Of a stretch of DNA of 50,517 bases, positions 30,541 to 39,046 are shown one piece after another. The notes under the pieces were generated by a model, which was not told the DNA's origin, searched no databases, and saw only the letters and a program-made list of their open reading frames with translations. The stretch's first letter is position 1, and each line of letters begins with the position of its first letter. The translations under genes were made by a program, and so were the position numbers. Origin of the DNA: Oscillospiraceae bacterium (GTDB lineage Bacteria; Bacillota; Clostridia; Oscillospirales; Oscillospiraceae); the NCBI GenBank assembly GCA_017535865.1, contig JAFXTM010000079.1, positions 1 through 50,517 of the forward strand, given 5' to 3'.

Positions 30541-32271
30541 ATGACCGATGAAAAAAACCGGCTTCGGAGCTTTCTGATCTGTGTCGCCGTGCTGCTCGCG
30601 GCCCTGGTCTTTGTCGGGGCGGCGGAAGGGGACGCGCGGCTCCCGGACTACAGCCGGACAGAGGATTGGGCCTGGTTCGCGCTCGGCGAGGAAAAAGCGG
30701 CCGACCTGTTTCTGATCTGCCCCACCGTGGACACGCGGGATGAGACCAACATGTCCATGGACGATGCGAAGACAAAGGCCAACTTCCTCGGCGCGCTGAA
30801 CATGGAGCGCGGCATCTATGAGGAGAGCGCAAGGCTGTACGCGCCGTATTACCGCCAGGCGGCCATGAAAGTCTACAGTATGAGTCCGGAAGAACAGGAA
30901 ACCTGGCTGGAGCTGGCTTATCGGGATATTTCCGCGGCCTTCTCCTGGTATCTGGAGCACGAGAACCAGGGCCGTCCGATCATTCTGGCCGGCTTTTCCC
31001 AGGGGGCGGACATGTGCTATTGGCTGCTGCAGGAGTACTTCGGAGACGAGGAGCTCTATGCGCAGCTTGTCGCCGTTTATGCCATCGGCTGGCCGTGTAC
31101 GCGGGAGATGACGGAGCAATACCCGCAGATCCGCCCGGCTGAGACGGAAGACGATATCGGCGTGGTCGTCAGCTTCGACTGCGAGGCGCCGGAGCTCGAA
31201 GAGACCTTTATTACCCCGGCCGGCACAAAAGCCTGTACCATCAATCCGCTGAACTGGCGGACGGACGCGGCGCCGGCGGACAGGAGCGAGAATCCGGGGT
31301 CCTGCTTTACCGATTACAGCGGCGGGATCATCAATGAGGAAGCGGGTCTCTGCGGCTGCTATATCGACATGGACCGCGGCATTCTGAAGGTCACGGATCT
31401 CGACAGCGCGAATTACCCGGCGTTCGTCCCGGGATTGCCGGAGGGTGCGTATCATATCTACGACTATCAGTTTTTCTTCCGCGCGCTGCAGCGGAACGTG
31501 CAGCTGCGCACAGAAAAATACGGCGCGCAGAGCGCGCTGGACACGATCCTCTCGCGCGGTGTCCTGCGCGTCGGGACGGCGGGGGACTATCAGCCCATGT
31601 CCTTCTTCGACCCGGCGACAGGCACGTATGTCGGCTTTGACGCCGAGCTCGCGGAGGATCTGGCGGCGTACCTCGGTGTGCGCCTCGAATATGTGGAGAC
31701 CTCGTGGCCTACGCTCATGGAGGATACCCTCGCCGGAAATTTCGATCTGGCGATCTGCGGCATCACGATCACCGAGGCAAGGCAGGAGCAGGCGCTGATG
31801 TCCGTCGGCTATCTCGGCAACGGCAAGACCGTGCTGTGCCGAGCAGAGGACGCGGACAAGTATACCAGTCTGGATGCCATCAACCGCCCGGAGGTCCGGG
31901 TGATGGAGAACCCCGGCGGTCTGAACGAGAAGTTTGCCCGTGAAAACCTGCCGGACGCAACGCTCATCATCCACGATGTCAATCAGGAGATCCCCGGGCT
32001 CGTCGCCGCCGGAGAGGCGGACGTGATGATCACGGAGATCCTGGAGGCGGGGTTTTACGTGGGGCAGGACAGCCGCCTGGCCGCGCCGCTGATCTATGAG
32101 CCCTTTACGCACGGGCAGCTCGGCGTGCTGATGCCGAAAGGCAGCGAGGACCTCCTGGCGCTTGTCAATGCCTTTCTTGCCGAGGAGCTGGAGAGCGGCC
32201 GCATCGACGAACTGGCGGATGAGTACATCTACCGCCATATCACGGAGGGGCAGTTCGACGAAGCGGCGTGA
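30541..32271 (+). CDS. Fusion of DUF3089 hydrolase and cyclohexadienyl-dehydratase-like binding domain
   Basis: This 576-residue protein has an N-terminal membrane anchor or signal (LRSFLICVAVLLAALVFVGA). Residues about 35-300 are a DUF3089 alpha/beta-hydrolase-like domain: ADLFLICPTVDTRDETN, a nucleophile elbow GFSQGA and a late YHIYDYQFFF. From about 335 it becomes a solute-binding protein of family 3 (VLRVGTAGDYQPMSFFDPAT, then YVGFDAELAEDL, NPGGLNEKFARENLP) very close to periplasmic cyclohexadienyl/arogenate dehydratase PheC. I know no standard protein with both. It should act outside the membrane. Substrate, and whether the dehydratase is active, are unknown. The start is uncertain because the AGGAG is only 3 bases away. 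Confidence 0.82.
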   Translation: MTDEKNRLRSFLICVAVLLAALVFVGAAEGDARLPDYSRTEDWAWFALGEEKAADLFLICPTVDTRDETNMSMDDAKTKANFLGALNMERGIYEESARLYAPYYRQAAMKVYSMSPEEQETWLELAYRDISAAFSWYLEHENQGRPIILAGFSQGADMCYWLLQEYFGDEELYAQLVAVYAIGWPCTREMTEQYPQIRPAETEDDIGVVVSFDCEAPELEETFITPAGTKACTINPLNWRTDAAPADRSENPGSCFTDYSGGIINEEAGLCGCYIDMDRGILKVTDLDSANYPAFVPGLPEGAYHIYDYQFFFRALQRNVQLRTEKYGAQSALDTILSRGVLRVGTAGDYQPMSFFDPATGTYVGFDAELAEDLAAYLGVRLEYVETSWPTLMEDTLAGNFDLAICGITITEARQEQALMSVGYLGNGKTVLCRAEDADKYTSLDAINRPEVRVMENPGGLNEKFARENLPDATLIIHDVNQEIPGLVAAGEADVMITEILEAGFYVGQDSRLAAPLIYEPFTHGQLGVLMPKGSEDLLALVNAFLAEELESGRIDELADEYIYRHITEGQFDEAA

Positions 32272-32281
32272 AGCGGTCAAA

Positions 32282-32406
32282 TTATCAAAAATGCAGAAAC
32301 GCCCGGATTTCCAATTGAAAAAATGTTGGTTCGGGCGTATGCTTAAATTGGTTTGATAAATGAGGGCGAAACGTCGAAAGCGTTTCGCCGATCCGCTTTG
32401 CGGATC
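32282..32406 (+). repeat. AT-rich nested hairpin plus two stem-loops
   Basis: TTATCAAA (32282) pairs with TTTGATAA (32352), inside that ACGCCCG with CGGGCGT, and inside that CCAA with TTGG. This gives a 78-base nested hairpin, clearly richer in AT than its flanks. Two more stems follow: GGCGAAACG/CGTTTCGCC (32365-32389) and GATCCGC/GCGGATC (32390-32406). It may be a terminator region, a leader RNA for the STAS operon or a small MITE-like insertion. Confidence 0.45.
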
Positions 32407-32464
32407 GAGCTGATCTGCGGGCTCCCATAAAAGCAAAGAAAGAATACATCAGGAGGAAAGCACC

Positions 32465-32764
32465 ATGTTGACCATCAGCAAAAGCATCGAAAACGGAAAA
32501 GCCACTTTCGCACTGGAGGGACGGCTGGATACGATCACGGCGCCGGAATTGGAGGAAGAGTTGAACGCTTCTCTGCATGACGTGAGCGAGCTGACGCTGG
32601 ATTTCTCCGGACTGGAGTATATCTCTTCCGTCGGCCTGCGGCTGCTGCTGACCGCCCAGAAGACCATGAACCGCCAAGGCAGCATGAAGGTCGTAAACGT
32701 GAACGAGACCATTATGGAGATATTTGAGGTCACCGGCTTTTTGGATTTTCTGACCATCGAATAA
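32465..32764 (+). CDS. STAS-domain anti-sigma-factor antagonist (1)
   Basis: This 99-residue single-domain STAS protein is of the SpoIIAA/RsbV type. The conserved loop DFSGLEYISSVGLR holds the phosphorylatable Ser54/Ser55. In partner switching the unphosphorylated form binds an RsbW-like kinase; a SpoIIE-type phosphatase (here at 35027) resets it. It has a strong ribosome binding site and heads a run of related genes. The copy at 33328 is about 70% identical by eye, so the pair arose by duplication. Confidence 0.9.
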   Translation: MLTISKSIENGKATFALEGRLDTITAPELEEELNASLHDVSELTLDFSGLEYISSVGLRLLLTAQKTMNRQGSMKVVNVNETIMEIFEVTGFLDFLTIE

Positions 32765-32785
32765 GAAAAAACGGGAAGGAAAAAC

Positions 32786-33310
32786 ATGAAATCTGACGTC
32801 ATCACCATCGACAACCGCAGCAACGGCTTCCGGGACGCCTTGGATCAGACGGCCAAAGCGGCGCAGTTCAGAGGCTTGAGTCACAAGGAGGAGCTGCAGC
32901 TCCGGATCTGCGCGGAGGAAATGCTGAGTCTCGTCCGCAGCGTGACCGGAGAGCTGCAGGCTTGCTTTTGGCTGGAGAGCGAGGGAAAGAAATTTGACCT
33001 GCATCTGTCCGCAAAAACCGTCATGGACAGGGAAAAGCGAGACAATCTGATCGCCTCCGCGACCTCCCGCAGGAACGAGGCGGCAAACAGCTTTCTCGGA
33101 AAGCTCCGCGATGCCTTTGAGGCCGCCATGATCTCGGAGCCGGACTACAGCATTCCGGAGGATGCCCTGGACGATCTGGCAAACCATCCGATCGAAGTTC
33201 AGGAATGGGACGAATTTGAGCAGTCGATCCTGCGCAGCGTAGCTGACAACGTGAAGATCTCCATTCGCGGCGGTGTCGTCGATATGACAGTAAGCAAAAG
33301 CTTTGAATGA
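32786..33310 (+). CDS. Divergent ATPase-like partner between two STAS genes
   Basis: This 174-residue cytoplasmic protein lies between two STAS genes. Its start (TIDNRSNGFRDALDQTAKAA) and the helix LSHKEELQLRICAEEMLSLV resemble the N-terminus and N box of RsbW-like ATPases. The usual Glu-x-x-x-Asn is EEMLS, and clear glycine-rich ATP motifs are absent. The second half (about 100-174) is helical and then beta-rich. It may be a degenerate anti-sigma-type protein that binds STAS partners without ATP hydrolysis. The assignment rests mainly on context. Confidence 0.6.
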   Translation: MKSDVITIDNRSNGFRDALDQTAKAAQFRGLSHKEELQLRICAEEMLSLVRSVTGELQACFWLESEGKKFDLHLSAKTVMDREKRDNLIASATSRRNEAANSFLGKLRDAFEAAMISEPDYSIPEDALDDLANHPIEVQEWDEFEQSILRSVADNVKISIRGGVVDMTVSKSFE

Positions 33311-33327
33311 CACAGGAGGAAACGATC

Positions 33328-33627
33328 ATGCTGAACATCGAAAAAACCATCGAAAACGGCGCTGCGGTGTTTGCGCTCGGCGGTCGGCTGGATACCACGA
33401 CCGCGCCGGAGCTGGAAAAGGAACTGAAAGAGAGCCTTCCCGGCTTGACGGAGCTTGTTTTGGATTTCGACAAGCTGGAGTATATCTCCTCCACCGGGCT
33501 GCGCGTGCTGCTCGCGGCGCAGAAAGTCATGAACGAGCAGGGCGTGATGAAGCTTGTCCATGTGAACGAGACCATTATGGAGATCTTTGAGGTCACCGGC
33601 TTTTCGGAAATCCTGACCATCGAATAA
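33328..33627 (+). CDS. STAS-domain anti-sigma-factor antagonist (2)
   Basis: This 99-residue paralogue of the protein at 32465 has the same ending (HVNETIMEIFEVTGF) and loop DFDKLEYISSTGLR with Ser54/Ser55. I chose the ATG after CAGGAGGAAACGATC. The intervening ATPase-like gene and both STAS genes are closely spaced and form one operon. Two nearly equal antagonists suggest separate inputs to the same or paralogous partners. Confidence 0.9.
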   Translation: MLNIEKTIENGAAVFALGGRLDTTTAPELEKELKESLPGLTELVLDFDKLEYISSTGLRVLLAAQKVMNEQGVMKLVHVNETIMEIFEVTGFSEILTIE

Positions 33628-33642
33628 GAGGCGGAGAAACGC

Positions 33643-34923
33643 ATGAAAAAGCTCACCGCAATTCTTTTGGCAGCGCTGATGTTTCTGACGCTCATCCCGT
33701 GCGGATCGGGCAGCGCGGACAGTCTCAGTGTCTCCGGAGACAGCATCACCATCGGCGACCTGGCTCTCCGGCCCGACGGCCAGGCCGGACGGCTCTATGA
33801 AAACGACGGGCTGAAGCTGTTGGTCCCCCTCGAGTATGACGAGCTCCTGCTGGTCGACCGGATCGAGGACGCAGAGGACGGAACGCTTTTCTACGTCGCG
33901 GAGAAGGCGTCTGTCGAGGCTGCGAAGGAGCAGGGCGGCGACTACCGGGGGGCGGGCTTTCTTTTCGCCATTGCCCGCGTTTCCGAGGAGGAGCTGAACA
34001 TCCGCCGCTGCGGCTATATGACCGGTCAGGAAGTCATCGCCCGCGGCCCTGACGGCAGCTGCTATATATGCTATACCCCCACAGACGTGCGCTTTGTGCG
34101 CGAGAGCTACGAGGGCATCGCCGACGGGAGCAACGAGGACTGGAAGCAGTGGACGACGCTCAATCAGTGGGCGAACACCACGATGCGCGAGAGTTTTATC
34201 GCCGAGAACGACGGGTTCGTTCCCCTCCGCTACGGCAACAGCGACGTCGAAATATATCTCGCCCGCGCGGCCTATGACCCGGATGCGGACTACACGCTCA
34301 GCACGACGGAGTTCGGTCCGCTGGAGCCGGGCGGCGTGGATGCGGCCCCCTTTGTCGAACGGCTGACGCGCGATGTGACGGTCGAGTACGCCCGCGAGGA
34401 CGAGGCGCCGGACGGAGAGTATGCGGTCCTGTATTTTCCCGGGGACAAGATCCGTTTTGATTTCTTCTTCGCCGAGGGCGGGGAAAACTACATCCGCGAG
34501 GTCCGGGACGACGGCTCGGAAATGCTCTACAAGGCGAGCAGTGAGAAAGACGGATTCCTGGCGAGCGCCGTCATGCGGGCCTGGTACGACGCGCTGGCCG
34601 AGAGCAGGGAGCCCTCCGCACTCGGTGCGGCGCTCGGCGGCTGGGCGCTGCCGGAGGACATCGCGCTCACGGACGAAGCGCGGGATGCCTTTGACAAGGC
34701 GATGGACGGTCTCGTCGGCGTGAACTACACGCCGCTGGCTCTGCTGGGGGCCCAGCTCGTCTCGGGAACGAACTATTGCCTCCTCTGTGAGGCGTCGGCA
34801 GTCTACCCCGGCGCGCAGCCCTATTACGCTCTCGTGTACGTCTATGCGGACCTGCAGGGCGGGACCGAGATTCTGAACATCACGCCGCTGGACATCGCGG
34901 AACTGGCGAAGCGCGCCGGATGA
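33643..34923 (+). CDS. Secreted protein of unknown function
   Basis: This 426-residue protein has a signal sequence (MKKLTAILLAALMFLTLIP); the following Cys-Gly could make it a lipoprotein, but IPC is a weak lipobox. The mature part is acidic and beta-rich (DLALRPDGQAGRLYENDGLK, LLVPLEYDELLLVDRI), with no family I recognise. It follows the second STAS gene by 15 bases, so it is probably in the operon. It could be the output or an extracellular sensor of the module; nothing in the sequence decides this. Confidence 0.75.
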   Translation: MKKLTAILLAALMFLTLIPCGSGSADSLSVSGDSITIGDLALRPDGQAGRLYENDGLKLLVPLEYDELLLVDRIEDAEDGTLFYVAEKASVEAAKEQGGDYRGAGFLFAIARVSEEELNIRRCGYMTGQEVIARGPDGSCYICYTPTDVRFVRESYEGIADGSNEDWKQWTTLNQWANTTMRESFIAENDGFVPLRYGNSDVEIYLARAAYDPDADYTLSTTEFGPLEPGGVDAAPFVERLTRDVTVEYAREDEAPDGEYAVLYFPGDKIRFDFFFAEGGENYIREVRDDGSEMLYKASSEKDGFLASAVMRAWYDALAESREPSALGAALGGWALPEDIALTDEARDAFDKAMDGLVGVNYTPLALLGAQLVSGTNYCLLCEASAVYPGAQPYYALVYVYADLQGGTEILNITPLDIAELAKRAG

Positions 34924-35026
34924 TCCGATCATAATCATCCCGAGGCGAACAGGCGAGAATTCAAGCGCGTTGATCTGCGGACAAAGAGCCGGTTGCGCGA
35001 TACCCCCAAGAGGATGGAGTTGACTT

Positions 35027-36679
35027 ATGAAAACAGGGATGAGCATAAAAGCGAAAGTTGCGATCCATGCGATCATCTATATGGGCATCCTGACGGCCGT
35101 TATCGCTGTTTTCGGATATAAGCTCTATTATGACAGTGACATGGAAAGCTACGCGATCTATGCGGACACGGTTTTGGAATACGCCTACCGCAAGGCGGAG
35201 GACGCCGGTCTCGGTGATATGATCGCGGCGCGTGATATGCCGGAAGGCTATGAACCGTTTCGTTCCGAGCTCAACCAGATCAAGGACTCTTCTCACATCG
35301 AGTATCTGTACGCGATCTATTTTGAAGATATCGATGACATTTACAGTCTACATTACGCGATCAATGCAAAAACACAGGCAGAGTTATCCACAGACGTTCC
35401 GCTGTCGGAGCTCTACAGCTACATGGGCAAGCCCTGCGAGAAAGGCGCGTTTTCGGAGGATACCCTGCTCATTCTGCAGGAAGCTGTCAAAAGCGGCAGG
35501 CACGGGAGCGGAACACTGACCGGTTACTCGGACGAGTACGGGCATATGCTGAACGGATACCGCGTTCTCTATGACAGCGAGGGCAACGCGGTCGGCCTGA
35601 TCTGTGTGGAGATCGATATCAACCGTATCAACATCGGCCTGCGCCGCTACGTAAGGACGATCGTTCTGATTGCGGCCGGCTTGACCGCTCTGATCGTTCT
35701 TTTGTATATGTTCAACACCAAGCGTTATCTGATCGGACCGATCGAGCGGATCGCGAACAGCAGCGACGCGTTTATCCGGAAAATGCAGGACAACGCCCCG
35801 CCGGAGGAACTTGTCTTTGAAGACGTGCATGTCCGGTCCGGCGTCGAACTGAGGATGCTTTCAGATAACGTAAAGAGCCTCGCTGACAGTGTGGCTGTGT
35901 ATATGACCAACCTGCAGGCTGCGACGGCGGAAAAGGAGCGCATCGGTACGGAGCTGTCCCTGGCCGCCAGGATCCAGGCCTCCATGCTGCCGAGTGTGTT
36001 CCCGGCCTTTCCGGATCGGACGGAGTTTGATATCTACGCCTCCATGGATCCTGCCAAGGAAGTCGGCGGCGATTTTTACGACTTCTTTCTGGTGGACGAC
36101 GATCACCTGTGCATGGTCATGGCGGACGTGTCCGGCAAAGGGGTGCCGGCGTCGCTGTTCATGATGGCGTCGAAGATCATTCTCCAGAGCGTCGCGATGC
36201 TGGGCAGATCTCCGGCCGAGATCCTGACCAAGACCAACGAGGCGATCTGCTCGAAAAACGAAGCCCAAATGTTCATCACCGTCTGGCTGGGGATCCTGGA
36301 GATCTCCACCGGCAGGCTCACGGCGGCCAACGCCGGGCACGAATATCCGGTCTTCAAAAAACCCGACGGACGGTTTGAGCTGTTCAAGGACAAGCACGGT
36401 TTTATCCTCGGCGGCATGGACGGTATGGTTTATCGCGAGTATGAACTGCAGCTTGAGCCGGGCAGCAAGCTTTTCCTTTACACCGACGGCGTACCGGAAG
36501 CGACCGGCGCGGGGAACGTGCTCTTCGGCAAGGAACGGATGCTCGCGGCGCTCAACGAGGAACCGGACGGAACGCCCGAGCAGCTGCTGAAAAATGTCCG
36601 CCGCAGCGTAGACGCTTTTGTTAAGGATGCGGAACAGTTCGACGATCTGACGATGCTCTGTCTGGAGTACAGGGGATAA
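35027..36679 (+). CDS. Membrane SpoIIE-type (PP2C) phosphatase with extracellular sensor
   Basis: This 550-residue protein has a membrane helix (about 7-28), an extracytoplasmic sensor domain of about 170 residues with a Cache/PAS look (IDDIYSLHYAINAKTQ, VGLICVEIDI), a second helix (about 210-230), a HAMP-like linker with coiled coil, and a PP2C/SpoIIE domain with AKEVGGDFYDFF, VMADVSGKGVPASLFM, NAGHEYPV, LYTDGVPEA and the terminal DDLTMLCLEY. All metal-binding Asp residues are present. It should dephosphorylate STAS partners in response to an outside signal. STAS genes lie upstream and an RsbW-like gene downstream. Confidence 0.92.
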   Translation: MKTGMSIKAKVAIHAIIYMGILTAVIAVFGYKLYYDSDMESYAIYADTVLEYAYRKAEDAGLGDMIAARDMPEGYEPFRSELNQIKDSSHIEYLYAIYFEDIDDIYSLHYAINAKTQAELSTDVPLSELYSYMGKPCEKGAFSEDTLLILQEAVKSGRHGSGTLTGYSDEYGHMLNGYRVLYDSEGNAVGLICVEIDINRINIGLRRYVRTIVLIAAGLTALIVLLYMFNTKRYLIGPIERIANSSDAFIRKMQDNAPPEELVFEDVHVRSGVELRMLSDNVKSLADSVAVYMTNLQAATAEKERIGTELSLAARIQASMLPSVFPAFPDRTEFDIYASMDPAKEVGGDFYDFFLVDDDHLCMVMADVSGKGVPASLFMMASKIILQSVAMLGRSPAEILTKTNEAICSKNEAQMFITVWLGILEISTGRLTAANAGHEYPVFKKPDGRFELFKDKHGFILGGMDGMVYREYELQLEPGSKLFLYTDGVPEATGAGNVLFGKERMLAALNEEPDGTPEQLLKNVRRSVDAFVKDAEQFDDLTMLCLEYRG

Positions 36680-36778
36680 ACCCTGAGCACGCGCAGAAGA
36701 AGCGGCTTTTTTACGGTCTGCCGAACATCCATTGCGACCGCGGCGGATAAAACGAAAAGACAAAAGGAGACGATCATC

Positions 36779-36955
36779 ATGAGCGAAGAAAAGAAGAACA
36801 ACGGACAGGAAGTCGAGCAGGTGGCAGAAGAGCGGCTTGGTGAGGTCGCGGGCGGAACGCTCCACCCGATCTTCCGCTGCAAGAAATGTGATCGTTTGAT
36901 CACGGCGAAGATCTCGCTGGCCAACGACGGCTATTGCGACGCCTGCAAGCCGTAA
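36779..36955 (+). CDS. Double-glycine leader zinc-ribbon microprotein
   Basis: This short gene (58 residues) starts at the ATG 8 bases after AGGAGA. The leader ends EERLGEVAGG (Gly-Gly at 25-26), matching the leaders near the exporter. The 32-residue mature part (TLHPIFRCKKCDRLITAKIS, then LANDGYCDACKP) has two CxxC pairs 18 residues apart and should bind one zinc ion or form disulfides. It lies between the SpoIIE-type phosphatase and the RsbW-like gene, far from the exporter, so the C39 transporter may serve distant substrates too. Confidence 0.72.
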   Translation: MSEEKKNNGQEVEQVAEERLGEVAGGTLHPIFRCKKCDRLITAKISLANDGYCDACKP

Positions 36956-37168
36956 AGAGTTGCCTGCACAGCGCTTTCCGTATCGGCGGGAAAGCCACAA
37001 GAGCAGGAGGAACACCCTGTTTCCCTGCCTGTCGGCGACGAGAGCGTGGTCTGCTCCCGGAGACGGGAGTACGGTTACGGCACATATCAGCTCAATGCCC
37101 AGGATGACGAGCGGGAAAACCAGATCATCCGGAAAGCAGAAGATGTGCAGGAAAAAGAACAGCGTATC
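36956..37168 (+). other. Open frame continuing after the microprotein stop
   Basis: The frame of the microprotein stays open for 70 codons after its stop and ends at a TAA at 37166-37168. The hydrophilic sequence (SAGKPQEQEEHPVSLPVGDE, then REYGYGTYQLNAQDDERENQ) looks protein-like. It has only internal GTG codons and no ribosome binding site. It is either a decayed gene or, less likely, a read-through extension. Confidence 0.3.
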
Positions 37169-37200
37169 GGAGAATAACCCGAGGGATGAGGAGATCGCCC

Positions 37201-37623
37201 ATGTCAACACCTGTCGTAAATGAATGGAGCGGTGCGGCTGTGCTCAGCAATCTTGAAGCTGTGCAGAGCTTCGTAGAAGAACGCCTGGAGGCCGCCGGAT
37301 GCCCAATGAAAACGAAGATAAAGATCGCAGTGGCCGTGGAGGAGATCTTTGTCAACATCGCAAGCTACGCTTACGCCCCGGAGACGGGCTCGGCCACGGT
37401 ACGCACAGAGCTCTCGGAGGACCCCGCCGCCGTGACGATAAGCTTTGCGGATCACGGCGTGCCCTTCGATCCGCTGGCAAGAGAAGACCCCGACATCCAT
37501 CTGCCTGCCAATGAGCGCGGTGTGGGCGGTCTGGGCGTGCTGATGACGAAAAGGATCATGGATGAGCTGCGCTATGAATACCGGGATGGCCAAAACATCC
37601 TGACAATGAAAAAGAATCTGTAA
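37201..37623 (+). CDS. RsbW-like serine kinase/anti-sigma ATPase
   Basis: This 140-residue GHKL ATPase starts at the ATG 7 bases after GAGGAG. It has the N box VEEIFVNIASYAY and the nucleotide loops FADHGVPFDP and RGVGGLGVLMTKRIMDEL, as in RsbW/SpoIIAB. It should phosphorylate STAS proteins on serine. It completes, with STAS proteins and the SpoIIE-type phosphatase, a partner-switching set. No sigma factor gene is in the window, so its target may be elsewhere or not be a sigma factor. Confidence 0.9.
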   Translation: MSTPVVNEWSGAAVLSNLEAVQSFVEERLEAAGCPMKTKIKIAVAVEEIFVNIASYAYAPETGSATVRTELSEDPAAVTISFADHGVPFDPLAREDPDIHLPANERGVGGLGVLMTKRIMDELRYEYRDGQNILTMKKNL

Positions 37624-37687
37624 GAGAGCCGCATCCCGGACAAGGGCGCGGTAATTCAAAAAGGCGCTGCACAGGGAGGACGTCGTG

Positions 37688-39028
37688 ATGAAGCAAGGCG
37701 CGGAAAAAACGGATAAAACGCGGGCTCTGTTTTCCCTGGAGGGAAACCCCGGGCTTGGAAAAGTCCTGCCGTACTCGATTCAGCAGATCCTCGCCATGTT
37801 CGTCACGAACATGGTCCCGATCGGGATCATCGGCGCGGCCTGCGTGCCTGCTTTGACGCAGGCGGAGATCCTCGCGCTGATGCAGAGCGCCATGATCGCC
37901 GCCGGCCTGGCGACCTTCATCCAGGCAACGCCGATCTGGAAGCTGGGTTCCGGACTGCCGATCTTCATGGGCGTCAGCTTCACCTTTGTTATCCCCCTTT
38001 CGACCATCGCCGCAAAATACGGATACGGCGCGGTGACGGGGACCGTGCTGGTCGGCGGACTGTTCGAGGGTGTCCTCGGCCTGACGGTGAAATACTGGAA
38101 AAAGATCATGGCGCCGATCGTTTCCGCTGTCGTGGTGACGGGTATCGGGCTGTCTCTGCTGAGCACCGCAGCCCGCTCCTTCGGAGGCGGCTATGCCGAG
38201 GATTTCGGATCCGTTCCCAACATCATCACCGGTACGGTCACGCTGCTGTGCTGTCTGTTGTGGATGGTCCTCGTCAAGGGCTCGAAGAAGCAGCTCTCCA
38301 TCCTGATCGGTCTTGCCGCGGGATACCTGACGGCGCTGCTGTTCGGACATGTGGATTTCAGCGCCCTGAAAGAGGGCAGCTTCTTTTCTCTTCCGAGGCT
38401 CCTGCCCTTCACGCCGGTCTTTCGATTTGACGCGATCCTGTCGGTCGGCGTCATCTACCTCGTCTCCGCCACGGAAACGCTGGGTGACGCCTCGGCCATC
38501 GCGGGCGGCGTCCTGCGTCGAACGCTGACGCAGCAGGAGACCACCGGCGTGCTGACGATCGACGGCCTGGGTTCGGTATTCAGCGGGCTCCTCGGCGGAA
38601 CGCCGGTCACGTCCTATTCGGAAAACGTGGGCCTTACGATCATGACCGGCGTCGTCAACCGCAATGTGGCCAGAGTGGGCGGCGCGATCATGATCCTGGC
38701 TGGCCTTTTCCCGCCTGTCAGCCACTTTATGGGGACGATCCCCAAGCCAGTGATCGGGGGCGTCCTGCTTATCGTGCTCGGCCAGATCCTGGTATCGGGC
38801 TTTGAAATGATCGGGAAGGCAGGCTTTACGACGCGCAACAAGCTTATTGCGGCGATCTCGCTGTCCGTCGGCATCGGCTTTACCGCTTCCACAGAGGCCG
38901 GGATCTGGAGCAATTTCCCCGTGGCCATCCAGTCGATCTTTGCCCAGAATGTGGTCTCGGTCGTCTTTGTGCTTGCCCTTGTGCTGAATCTGGTCCTGCC
39001 GCAGGACATGGATGAAAAGAGAGCATGA
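37688..39028 (+). CDS. NCS2-family xanthine/uracil permease
   Basis: This 446-residue integral membrane transporter of the nucleobase-cation symport-2 family has about 12-14 helices. Family features include GSGLPIFMGVSFTFVIPL near the first re-entrant segment, ATETLGDASAIAGG and GTPVTSYSENVGLTIMTGV in the substrate region. The ATETLGDA pattern fits xanthine/urate more than uracil, but the choice is not certain. I start at the ATG 8 bases after GGGAGG; a GTG lies one codon earlier. Its 63-base leader is too short for a purine riboswitch. The PreA-like gene at 41990 is also nucleobase-related. Confidence 0.9.
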   Translation: MKQGAEKTDKTRALFSLEGNPGLGKVLPYSIQQILAMFVTNMVPIGIIGAACVPALTQAEILALMQSAMIAAGLATFIQATPIWKLGSGLPIFMGVSFTFVIPLSTIAAKYGYGAVTGTVLVGGLFEGVLGLTVKYWKKIMAPIVSAVVVTGIGLSLLSTAARSFGGGYAEDFGSVPNIITGTVTLLCCLLWMVLVKGSKKQLSILIGLAAGYLTALLFGHVDFSALKEGSFFSLPRLLPFTPVFRFDAILSVGVIYLVSATETLGDASAIAGGVLRRTLTQQETTGVLTIDGLGSVFSGLLGGTPVTSYSENVGLTIMTGVVNRNVARVGGAIMILAGLFPPVSHFMGTIPKPVIGGVLLIVLGQILVSGFEMIGKAGFTTRNKLIAAISLSVGIGFTASTEAGIWSNFPVAIQSIFAQNVVSVVFVLALVLNLVLPQDMDEKRA

Positions 39029-39046
39029 TCCCCGGGAGGACGAAAC

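Noticed and set aside
37624-37687. Purine riboswitch before the NCS2 permease.
   Set aside because: The gap is only 63 bases and no three-way junction pattern is visible.
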